Source: Variovorax sp. Root473 (GTDB lineage Bacteria; Pseudomonadota; Gammaproteobacteria; Burkholderiales; Burkholderiaceae_C). Taken from it: 60,458 nucleotides of DNA. Both the position numbers and the translations under genes were made by a program. Shown here piece by piece: positions 18,288 through 25,140 of this stretch. The stretch covers positions 73,123 to 133,580 of the forward strand of contig NZ_LMEV01000014.1 in the NCBI RefSeq assembly GCF_001426505.1, written 5' to 3'. The first letter of the stretch is position 1. The number at the start of each line of letters is the position of its first letter. The notes under the pieces are model-generated. The model was not told the origin of the DNA. It worked only from the letters and a program-made list of their open reading frames with translations, and did not search any database.

Positions 18288-19682
18288 CTAGAACGGCAGC
18301 TTGCCGCCGCCTCCGCCCATGCCGGGCATTCCGCCCATGCCCTTCATGCCGCCCATCTTCTTCATCATCTTCATGAGGCCGCCGCCCTTCATCTTCTTCA
18401 TCATCCCCTGCATCTGCTCGAACTCGTTGAGCAGGCGGTTCACTTCCTGAACCTGCACGCCCGCGCCGGCCGCGATGCGGCGCTTGCGCGTGGCCTTGAG
18501 CAGTTCGGGCTTGCGGCGCTCCAGCGGCGTCATGCTCTGGATGATCCCCTCCTTGCGGCGGATGTCGCGCTCGGCGCGGGTCATGTCGGCCTCGCTGGCC
18601 TTGGCGGCCATCTGCTGGGGCAGCTTGTCCATCAGGCTGGAGAGGCCGCCCATCTGCTTCATCTGCTGCAGCTGGCCGAGGAAGTCGTTGAGGTCGAAGC
18701 CCGCACCGCTCTTGACCTTGGCCGCGAGCTTCTGCGCCGCTTCGACGTCGACGCCGGCCGTGACCTGCTCGACCAGCGCGACGATGTCGCCCATGCCCAG
18801 GATGCGGCCCGCATGGCGCTCGGCATCGAACACCTCCAGTCCGTCGATCTTTTCGCTCGTGCCGGCGAACTTGATCGGCACGCCCGTGACCTGGCGCACC
18901 GACAGCGCCGCACCGCCGCGCGAGTCGCCGTCGGTCTTGGTCAGGATGATGCCGGTCAGCGGCAGCGCTTCCTTGAAGGCCTTGGCGGTGTTGATCGCGT
19001 CCTGGCCCTGCATGGCATCGACCACGAACAGGGTTTCGACCGGGTCGAGCGCCGCGTGCAGCTGCTTGATTTCGGTCATCAGCACTTCGTCGATGGCCAG
19101 GCGGCCGGCCGTGTCGACCAGCAGCACGTCGAAATAGTGGCGCCTGGCGTGGTCGAGCGCGGCGCGCGCGATGTCCAGCGGCTTCTGGTCGGGCGTGCTC
19201 GGGAACCACTCGGCGCCGGCCTGCCTGGTGACCGTCTTGAGCTGCTCGATGGCGGCCGGACGGTACACGTCGCCCGACACGGTGAGCACCTTCTTCTTGC
19301 GCTTCTCGATCAGGTGCTTGGCCAGCTTGGCGGTGGTGGTGGTCTTGCCGGCGCCCTGCAGGCCGGCCATGAGGATCACCGCCGGCGGCTGGGCCGCGAG
19401 GTTGATGTCGGACACGCCCTCGCCCATGGTCGCGGCGAGTTCACGGTTGACGATGCCGACCAGCGCCTGGCCCGGCTTGAGCGAGCCCAGCACTTCCTGG
19501 CCGAGCGCCTTCTCCTTCACGCGGGCGACGAAGTCGCGCACCACGGGCAGCGCCACGTCGGCCTCCAGCAGCGCCATGCGCACCTCGCGCAGCATGTCCT
19601 GCACATTGCTTTCGGTGATGCGGGCCTGGCCGCTCATCGTCTTGACGAGGCGGGAGAACTTTTCAGTGAGGGCGGTGGCCAT
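18288..19682 (-). CDS. ffh: signal recognition particle protein Ffh
   Basis: Ffh (464 residues) is the GTPase of the signal recognition particle and targets nascent membrane proteins to FtsY and the translocon. It has an N-domain, a G-domain with P-loop GLQGAGKTTTTAKL, the DTAGR motif and TKTDGD, and a methionine-rich M-domain ending in a Met/Gly/Lys tail (for example MKKMGGMKGMGGMPGMGG). Length matches the family. The ATG at 19682 starts MATALTEKFSRL, where homology begins. It is divergent from ccsA across a spacer carrying a dispersed repeat. Confidence 0.97.
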   Translation of the reverse strand: MATALTEKFSRLVKTMSGQARITESNVQDMLREVRMALLEADVALPVVRDFVARVKEKALGQEVLGSLKPGQALVGIVNRELAATMGEGVSDINLAAQPPAVILMAGLQGAGKTTTTAKLAKHLIEKRKKKVLTVSGDVYRPAAIEQLKTVTRQAGAEWFPSTPDQKPLDIARAALDHARRHYFDVLLVDTAGRLAIDEVLMTEIKQLHAALDPVETLFVVDAMQGQDAINTAKAFKEALPLTGIILTKTDGDSRGGAALSVRQVTGVPIKFAGTSEKIDGLEVFDAERHAGRILGMGDIVALVEQVTAGVDVEAAQKLAAKVKSGAGFDLNDFLGQLQQMKQMGGLSSLMDKLPQQMAAKASEADMTRAERDIRRKEGIIQSMTPLERRKPELLKATRKRRIAAGAGVQVQEVNRLLNEFEQMQGMMKKMKGGGLMKMMKKMGGMKGMGGMPGMGGGGGKLPF

Positions 19683-19772
19683 GGAGGAAATACCTTGTTG
19701 TCCGCGGTAGCGGACCGATAGAAAGTCGTGAAAACCTGGAAGCGGACGCGGGCTCGCTCTGTCGTGGAACCC

Positions 19773-19860
19773 GCGCAACCGGCTGTGCCGGACCGCGGAT
19801 GCTGCCCCCGGCAAGGGGTGGGCGAAGCGGCACGACGTGCGCGAAGCCTGGGGGCGAGCC
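19773..19860. repeat. dispersed GC-rich intergenic repeat, copy 1
   Basis: This copy holds a core hairpin (ACCGGCTGTGCCGGACC) followed by TGCCCCCGGCAAGGGG and then GTGCGCGAAGCCTGGGGG. Close relatives occur at 46907-46963 (reverse orientation) and 60410-60458. It fills the ffh-ccsA spacer up to the ccsA -10 element. Confidence 0.65.
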
Positions 19861-19877
19861 TATACACTCCACCGATG
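19861..19877 (+). promoter_or_regulatory. -10-like element close to the ccsA start
   Basis: TATACA (19861-19866) ends 8 nt before the ATG at 19875, with no Shine-Dalgarno sequence. A leaderless transcript is possible. Confidence 0.4.
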
Positions 19878-20687
19878 ATTTTAGCGATCCCCTCCCCACT
19901 CGGCGTGGCGCTGGGCATCGCCACCGCGGCAGCCTACGGCTTTGCCGCTGCCGCCGGTGCGCGGCTCAGCCGCCAGACCACCCAATGGGCGCTCGGCATC
20001 GCATGGCTGCTGCATGCTGCAGTGCTGGGCCACGGGCTGATCGGCGGCGACCCTCGCTTCGGTTTCGCGCCGGCGCTGTCGGTCACGGCGTGGCTGGTGC
20101 TCACGGTCTACGCGGTCGAAAGCCGCCTGTACCCGCAATTGAAGGCGCGCCGCGCGCTCGCCTGGCTGGGCGCGGCGGCGGTGCTGCTGGCGTTGCTGTT
20201 TCCGGGCACGCCGCTGCATGTCAGCGCCTCGCCCTGGCTGCCGCTGCACCTGGCGCTGGGCATCGCCTCGTACGGTCTGTTCGGCGCCGCCGTGGTGCAC
20301 GCCTGGCTGATCACGCGGGCTGAAAAGCAGATTCGCCTGGCCAGTGCCGATGCACAGGCCGGCGTGCCGCTGCTCACGCTCGAACGGCTTACCTTCCGCT
20401 TCGTCACCGCAGGCTTCGTGCTGCTGTCGGCCACGCTGCTGGCCGGCCTGCTGTTCAGCGAACAGCTCTACGGCGCCGCCGGCCGCGCCTGGAAGTGGGA
20501 CCACAAGACCATCTTCTCGGTGCTCGCCTGGCTCAGCTTCGCCGTGCTGCTGACGGGCCGCGCGCGCTTCGGCTGGCGCGGTCGCACGGCGCGGCGCGTG
20601 CTGTACGCGGGCGCGGCGCTGCTGCTGCTGGCCTACGTCGGCTCGCGCTTCGTGCTCGAGGTCGTGCTGACGCGCCTGCCCGCATGA
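19875..20687 (+). CDS. ccsA: CcsA/YpjD-type cytochrome c assembly membrane protein
   Basis: A 270-residue integral membrane protein of the CcsA/YpjD family with about eight hydrophobic segments. It carries the tryptophan-rich haem-handling region WKWDHKTIFSVLAWLSF near residues 205-225 and conserved histidines (WLLHAAVLGHGL and LHLALGIASYGLFGAAVVHAW). Family members take part in c-type cytochrome maturation, but the exact role of this betaproteobacterial branch beside ffh is not established. The stop overlaps the next gene in ATGA. Confidence 0.82.
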   Translation: MILAIPSPLGVALGIATAAAYGFAAAAGARLSRQTTQWALGIAWLLHAAVLGHGLIGGDPRFGFAPALSVTAWLVLTVYAVESRLYPQLKARRALAWLGAAAVLLALLFPGTPLHVSASPWLPLHLALGIASYGLFGAAVVHAWLITRAEKQIRLASADAQAGVPLLTLERLTFRFVTAGFVLLSATLLAGLLFSEQLYGAAGRAWKWDHKTIFSVLAWLSFAVLLTGRARFGWRGRTARRVLYAGAALLLLAYVGSRFVLEVVLTRLPA

Positions 20688-20941
20688 AGTACCTGCTTGT
20701 CTTTGCGGTGGTGTGGGTCGCGATCTGGCTCTGGCGCAAGAACCGGCGCGAAGAGATGCGCGACGCGCAACAGGAACGCGCCAGGAAGGCACAGCAACGC
20801 ACGCCGGCCGTCGGTCCGCCGCAGGCCATGGTGCGCTGCGCCCACTGCGGGCTGCACCTGCCCGCGGCCGACGCACTTCCCGGGCCCGATGGCACGGCGT
20901 ACTGCAGCGCCGCGCACCGCCAGGCCGGCACCGCTTCATGA
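20684..20941 (+). CDS. PP0621-type small membrane-anchored zinc-ribbon protein
   Basis: An 85-residue protein with an N-terminal membrane helix (KYLLVFAVVWVAIWLW), a basic linker, and a C-terminal metal-binding-like motif CAHC followed by CSAAHR, resembling a MYND/treble-clef remnant. It resembles the PP0621 family of small proteins that sit before pilS in many beta- and gammaproteobacteria. Function is unknown. It is coupled on both sides by 4-nt ATGA overlaps to ccsA and pilS, so all are translated from one mRNA. Confidence 0.8.
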   Translation: MKYLLVFAVVWVAIWLWRKNRREEMRDAQQERARKAQQRTPAVGPPQAMVRCAHCGLHLPAADALPGPDGTAYCSAAHRQAGTAS

Positions 20942-22635
20942 GTTCTTTGCGCCGGTCGCGCGGCGAGCCGGCCACCGACTGGGACGTGCTCGACCTGGGC
21001 GCCGGCGACAGCACGGCGCTGCTGCGGCTGTGGCGCGGCTTCATGGCGGCGCGCTGTTTCGTGGCGCTGGTGCTGGTCCTGCTGCAGGGCGTGGCCTTCG
21101 CCATCGGACAGGCCGTGCAGCCGCTGCCGATCGTGCTGTCGGGCGGGTACTTCGTGCTGGCCTGGCTGGAGATGCGCTACGCGCACTTCGAGCCGCCGAT
21201 CCGCGGCTTCTCCACCCTCTGGCTGCTGACCATCGGCGTCGACCTGGGCATCTTCAGCGCCTTGCAGGTGCTGCAGGGCGGCAGCGTCAACTACACGCCG
21301 CTGTTCGCGCTGCCGGTGCTGATGAGCGCGGTGCTCGGCACGCTGCTCGTGGGCCTGGGCACCACGGCCACCGTGACGCTGCTGCTGCTGGCCGACGCCG
21401 GCTGGCACTGGCTGCAGCAACCCGGAGATCCTTCGGCGCGCTTCGTGCAGGCGGCGCTCACCGGCACCGGGCTGTTCGTGGTGGCGCTGCTCGCGCACGA
21501 ACTGGCACGCCGGCTGGCACGCGAAGAGGCCGTGGCGCAGCGCAGCCGCAGCCACGCGCAGATGCAGGCGCAGGTCAACGACCTGGTCATCGAAACCCTC
21601 AGCGAAGGCGTGCTGGTGATCGACGCCGAGGGCCTGGTGCACGCAGCCAATCCGGCCGCCGACGCGATCCTCGGTCAGGGCCTGGCGCAGTTGGCGTTGC
21701 CGTTCCCGCTGCACACCCAGCCGGCCTGGCATGCCCTGGCCGCGCTGGCGCGCCAGACCTTCGCGCGGCGCGCGCCGCAGACCGAAGAAATCCCGGTGGC
21801 GCAGGCCCGCGGCGCGGCGCGCGAGGTGCGCGTGCGCACCCGGCTCACGCCCACCGACGACCGCCGCGCCGACAGCCTGTGCGTGATGTTCCTGCAGGAC
21901 CTGCGCGAACTCGAAGCCCGCATCCGCACCGAAAAGCTCGCCGCGATGGGCCGCATGTCGGCCGCGGTGGCGCATGAAATCCGCAACCCGCTGGCCGCCA
22001 TCGCGCAGGCCAGCGCGCTGCTCAACGAAGACCTGACCGATCCGGCGCACCGCAAGCTGACCGACATGGTGCAGCACAACGCGCAGCGCCTGGCGCGCAT
22101 CGTGGACGACGTGCTCGACGTTTCGCGCGCGCGCCAGCAGCGCGTGCTGTCGCTGGGCGAACAGCTGGTGCTCGACCCCGCCGCGCAGATCCTGGCCGAG
22201 GAATGGGTGCGCCAGACCCAGCGCAAGGGCGTGCGCATTGCGCTCGACGCGCCGGGCAGCGAGGTGCGCTTCGAGGCCGAGCACCTGCGCCGCCTCTTGG
22301 TGAACCTGCTGGACAACGCCGCGCGCTACGCGAGCCAGCGCGAGGGCGCGATCCAGGTCATCACCACGCTGCAACGCGCCGGCGTGCAGCGTGCCGCGTT
22401 GCTGGTGTGGAGCGACGGCGCGCCGCTGGAGCCGGCGGTGCAGCGCCACCTGTTCGAACCCTTCTTCTCGTCCGAGAGCCGCTCCAGCGGCCTGGGCCTG
22501 TTCCTGTGCCGCGAGCTGTGCCGGCGCCACGGCGCGACGATCGGCTATGAACGCCGCGCGCTGGTGCCGGGCGGCCCCGAGGGCAACGAATTCTTCGTCA
22601 GCTTCGCACCGAGCGAAAACCGGCTGACACAATAG
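20938..22635 (+). CDS. pilS: PilS-type sensor histidine kinase
   Basis: A 565-residue sensor kinase. It has an N-terminal block of about six membrane helices (residues 30-200), a PAS domain (DLVIETLSEGVLVIDAEGLVHAANPAAD), HisKA with SAAVAHEIRNPLAA, and an ATPase domain (LLDNAARYAS, SSGLGLFLCREL). The G1 box is degenerate (SDGAPLEP). Architecture and pairing with a sigma-54 regulator match PilS, which in Pseudomonas controls type IV pilin expression. No pilin genes lie in this window, so the target is inferred. The stop overlaps the pilR GTG by 1 nt. Confidence 0.87.
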   Translation: MSSLRRSRGEPATDWDVLDLGAGDSTALLRLWRGFMAARCFVALVLVLLQGVAFAIGQAVQPLPIVLSGGYFVLAWLEMRYAHFEPPIRGFSTLWLLTIGVDLGIFSALQVLQGGSVNYTPLFALPVLMSAVLGTLLVGLGTTATVTLLLLADAGWHWLQQPGDPSARFVQAALTGTGLFVVALLAHELARRLAREEAVAQRSRSHAQMQAQVNDLVIETLSEGVLVIDAEGLVHAANPAADAILGQGLAQLALPFPLHTQPAWHALAALARQTFARRAPQTEEIPVAQARGAAREVRVRTRLTPTDDRRADSLCVMFLQDLRELEARIRTEKLAAMGRMSAAVAHEIRNPLAAIAQASALLNEDLTDPAHRKLTDMVQHNAQRLARIVDDVLDVSRARQQRVLSLGEQLVLDPAAQILAEEWVRQTQRKGVRIALDAPGSEVRFEAEHLRRLLVNLLDNAARYASQREGAIQVITTLQRAGVQRAALLVWSDGAPLEPAVQRHLFEPFFSSESRSSGLGLFLCRELCRRHGATIGYERRALVPGGPEGNEFFVSFAPSENRLTQ

Positions 22636-24188
22636 TGGCCGTGAGCTCCCTTCCGCCTTCCGCCGCCGCCCCGCGCCCCGCGCAGATCCTCGTCATCGAC
22701 GACGAGCCCGACCTGCGCACGCTCTACGAACTCACGCTGCTGCGCGAGGGCTACCGGGTGGAGGCGGCGGGCAGCGTGTCCGAAGCCTGGCAGCACCTGG
22801 AGGCCGGCCGCTTCGATGCCGTGATCACCGACATGCGGCTGCCGGACGGCGAAGGCATGGAGATCATCCATCGCATCCAGAAAGACCAGCGCAGCGAGCG
22901 CTGTGTGGTCATGACCGCCTACGGCTCGGCCGAGAACGCGGTCGAGGCGCTGAAGGCCGGCGCCTTCGACTACCTCACGAAGCCGGTCGACCTGAAGCAG
23001 TTCCGCGCCGTGGTCGCGTCGGCCGTGCAGGCCAACCGCGCCGCGGTGGTCGTGCCGCAGAAGCCGGTGCCGCAAGCCGCTGGCCGCGGCGGCGAACGCC
23101 CCGACGCACTGGCCGTGACGCGCAGCGGCGCCACCGCGCTCGACCGGCTGGTCGGCGACTCCGAGCCGATGCGCCTCGTCAAGTCGCGCATCGCCAAGGT
23201 GGCGCGCGGCATGGCGCCCGTGCTGGTGCGCGGCGAGTCGGGCACCGGCAAGGAGCTGGTCGCGCGCGCCGTGCACGGCTGCAGCCAGCGCAGCGAAGGC
23301 CCGTTCGTCGCGGTGAACTGCGGCGCGATTCCCGAGAACCTGCTCGAAGCCGAGTTCTTCGGCGCCAAGAAGGGCTCGTACACCGGCTCGGCGCAAGACC
23401 GCGACGGCTACTTCCAGGCGGCGCGCGACGGCACGCTGTTCCTCGACGAGATCGGCGACCTGCCCTTGGCCATGCAGTCGAAGCTGCTGCGCGCCATCCA
23501 GGAACGCAGCGTGCGCGCCATCGGCTCGACGCAGGAAGACGCGGTCGACGTGCGCATCGTGAGCGCCACCCACAAGGATCTGCACGCCGAGGTGCTGGCC
23601 GGCCGCTTCCGGCAAGACCTGTTCTATCGGCTCAATGTGATCGAGATCGCGGTGCCCGCGCTGCGCGAGCGCCGCGAAGACCTGCCAGCGCTGTGCACCG
23701 CGCTGCTTGCGCGCATCGCGCAAGACGGTGGCCTGCCCGCGCCGCGCCTGTCCGACGCGCTGCTGCAGCGCCTGGCCCAGCATCCGCTCGACGGCAACGT
23801 GCGCGAACTCGAGAACCTGCTGCACCGCGCCGTGGCGCTGAACGACGGCGACGAGCTGCACATCGACCTGATGGGCACGCTGCCGACCGCGACCCGCAGC
23901 GACGCCGCACCGACCGAGCCCACGACCGCACCCGTGGTGGCGCCTGCGACGGTACCGGCCGCCGAGCCCAAGCCCGCACCGCCGCCGTTGCCGTCCGACC
24001 TGCAAGCCTGGCTCGACCAGCAGGAGCGCGAGATCCTCGTGCGCGCGCTGCACGAAAGCGGCTTCAATCGCACGGCCGCCGCCGCGCGGCTCGGCATGAG
24101 CCTGCGCCAGATCCGCTACCGCATCGCGCGCCTGGGCATCTCCACGCCCAACGGCGACGACGGCACCACCGCGCATGCCGACGACTGA
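22635..24188 (+). CDS. pilR: PilR-type sigma-54 response regulator
   Basis: A 517-residue activator: receiver domain with D66 (ITDMRLPDGEG), AAA+ ATPase with Walker A GESGTGKE and Walker B LFLDEIGD, a Pro/Ala/Thr-rich linker (about residues 420-455), and a Fis-type HTH (NRTAAAARLGMSLRQIRYRI). The sigma-54 contact loop is GSYTGS (residues 247-252) instead of GAFTGA. It starts at a GTG that shares its first base with the pilS stop. In other bacteria PilR drives pilA. No sigma-54 pilin promoter lies here. The 3' end overlaps ampD by 14 nt. Confidence 0.9.
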   Translation: MAVSSLPPSAAAPRPAQILVIDDEPDLRTLYELTLLREGYRVEAAGSVSEAWQHLEAGRFDAVITDMRLPDGEGMEIIHRIQKDQRSERCVVMTAYGSAENAVEALKAGAFDYLTKPVDLKQFRAVVASAVQANRAAVVVPQKPVPQAAGRGGERPDALAVTRSGATALDRLVGDSEPMRLVKSRIAKVARGMAPVLVRGESGTGKELVARAVHGCSQRSEGPFVAVNCGAIPENLLEAEFFGAKKGSYTGSAQDRDGYFQAARDGTLFLDEIGDLPLAMQSKLLRAIQERSVRAIGSTQEDAVDVRIVSATHKDLHAEVLAGRFRQDLFYRLNVIEIAVPALRERREDLPALCTALLARIAQDGGLPAPRLSDALLQRLAQHPLDGNVRELENLLHRAVALNDGDELHIDLMGTLPTATRSDAAPTEPTTAPVVAPATVPAAEPKPAPPPLPSDLQAWLDQQEREILVRALHESGFNRTAAAARLGMSLRQIRYRIARLGISTPNGDDGTTAHADD

Positions 24189-24792
24189 CGACGCCGTCAC
24201 CCCACCGGCCGGCGACGACGGACTCTGGCGCGCCGGCTGGTACCGCTTCGCCAAGGCCCTGCCCTCGCCCAACTTCGGCCCGCGCCCCGTCGGCGCGCAG
24301 ACCGACCTGATCGTGCTGCACTCGATCAGCCTGCCGCCGGGCGAATACGGCGGCGACGCCGTGCAGCAGCTCTTCAGCAACCAGCTCGACTGGGACACGC
24401 ATCCCTACTTCCAGTCGATCCGCGGGCTCGAGGTGTCCTCGCATTTCTATGTGCGCCGCAACGGCGATCTCTGGCAGTTCGTGAGCTGCGAAGACCGGGC
24501 CTGGCATGCCGGCGTGTCGTCGTGGCGCGGACGCAGCAACTGCAACGACGATTCGGTCGGCATCGAACTCGAAGGCCTCGAGGGCGAGCGCTTCGAAGAG
24601 GCGCAGTACGAAACGCTGGCCAGCCTCTGCGCCGCGCTCGCGCAGCACTACCGCATCGCCCACATCGCGGGCCACGAGCACATCGCGCCCGGCCGCAAGC
24701 AAGATCCCGGCGCTGGTTTCGACTGGCGCGTGCTGCGCGAACAGCTCGGCTGGAGTCCACATATGTTTCCCGAGCAGGTGGTGGCGCGCTAA
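24175..24792 (+). CDS. ampD: 1,6-anhydro-N-acetylmuramyl-L-alanine amidase
   Basis: AmpD (205 residues) is a cytosolic zinc amidase that releases peptide from 1,6-anhydro-MurNAc-peptides during murein recycling and thereby keeps AmpR-controlled beta-lactamase low. Zinc-ligand contexts are visible: IVLHSISLPPG near the N-terminus, and AGHEHIAPGRKQDPG with the second His and the Asp. There is no signal peptide, as expected for AmpD (as opposed to AmiD). The start overlaps the end of pilR by 14 nt in another frame. Another recycling gene, mpl, lies 12 kb downstream. Confidence 0.94.
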   Translation: MPTTDDAVTPPAGDDGLWRAGWYRFAKALPSPNFGPRPVGAQTDLIVLHSISLPPGEYGGDAVQQLFSNQLDWDTHPYFQSIRGLEVSSHFYVRRNGDLWQFVSCEDRAWHAGVSSWRGRSNCNDDSVGIELEGLEGERFEEAQYETLASLCAALAQHYRIAHIAGHEHIAPGRKQDPGAGFDWRVLREQLGWSPHMFPEQVVAR

Positions 24793-24802
24793 TTTTTTCA
24801 AT

Positions 24803-24838
24803 CGAGGGGCCCCTCGCGATGCGGCGCTCTCGCATCGC
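24803..24838. other. paired palindromes after ampD
   Basis: A 14-bp perfect palindrome CGAGGGGCCCCTCG (24803-24816) abuts a second hairpin, GCGATGCG (24816-24823) with CGCATCGC (24831-24838). A T6 tract precedes them, so on the minus strand they look like a terminator, but no minus gene ends here. They may terminate ampD transcripts. Between 24839 and 25011 I see nothing. Confidence 0.4.
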
Positions 24839-25011
24839 AGCAATCTCGCAAGCGGAGGCGGGCGACGTAGCAACCATGCGGGCTGCAGGCCCAAATCGCC
24901 TTGCAAGCCGCGCCCCATGTGGATTGCGCCACCATGGACCAGTATTCATGCGGCATCGCCGGTGATGCGCTGAGTCCTGAGCAATCCCGCAGGGGACGCA
25001 CTCCTAGAAAA

Positions 25012-25027
25012 ACACTACCTGTAGTGG
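25012..25027. promoter_or_regulatory. NrdR box 1
   Basis: ACACTACCTGTAGTGG matches about 12 of 16 positions of the NrdR box consensus and lies directly upstream of the predicted -35 of nrdA. It is 32 bp, about three helical turns, from box 2, the usual tandem arrangement. Confidence 0.65.
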
Positions 25028-25028
25028 C

Positions 25029-25057
25029 TTGTGGGGCGCAGACACCCTAGATATAGT
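25029..25057 (+). promoter_or_regulatory. sigma-70 promoter of nrdA
   Basis: TTGTGG (25029-25034) and TATAGT (25052-25057) are separated by exactly 17 bp. The -10 lies inside NrdR box 2, so repressor binding would block it. Start of transcription is expected near 25064, giving a leader of about 75 nt with GAGAGGAAG before the ATG. Confidence 0.65.
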
Positions 25058-25059
25058 GT
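25044..25059. promoter_or_regulatory. NrdR box 2
   Basis: ACCCTAGATATAGTGT matches about 14 of 16 positions of the NrdR consensus and overlaps the -10 hexamer of the nrdA promoter. NrdR is the ATP/dATP-sensing repressor of ribonucleotide reductase genes. It is not encoded in this window. Confidence 0.72.
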
Positions 25060-25140
25060 CTTCCCGTTCGGCAACAACGCCGACGCAAGGCCCGCGAGGC
25101 CCTTGCCCCGAACAAGAATTGCACAACCGAGAGGAAGCGA

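Noticed and set aside
20889..20905. A TGGCACGGCGTACTGC sigma-54-like sequence
   Set aside because: It has 11 bp between GG and GC (10 are needed) and lies inside a coding region.
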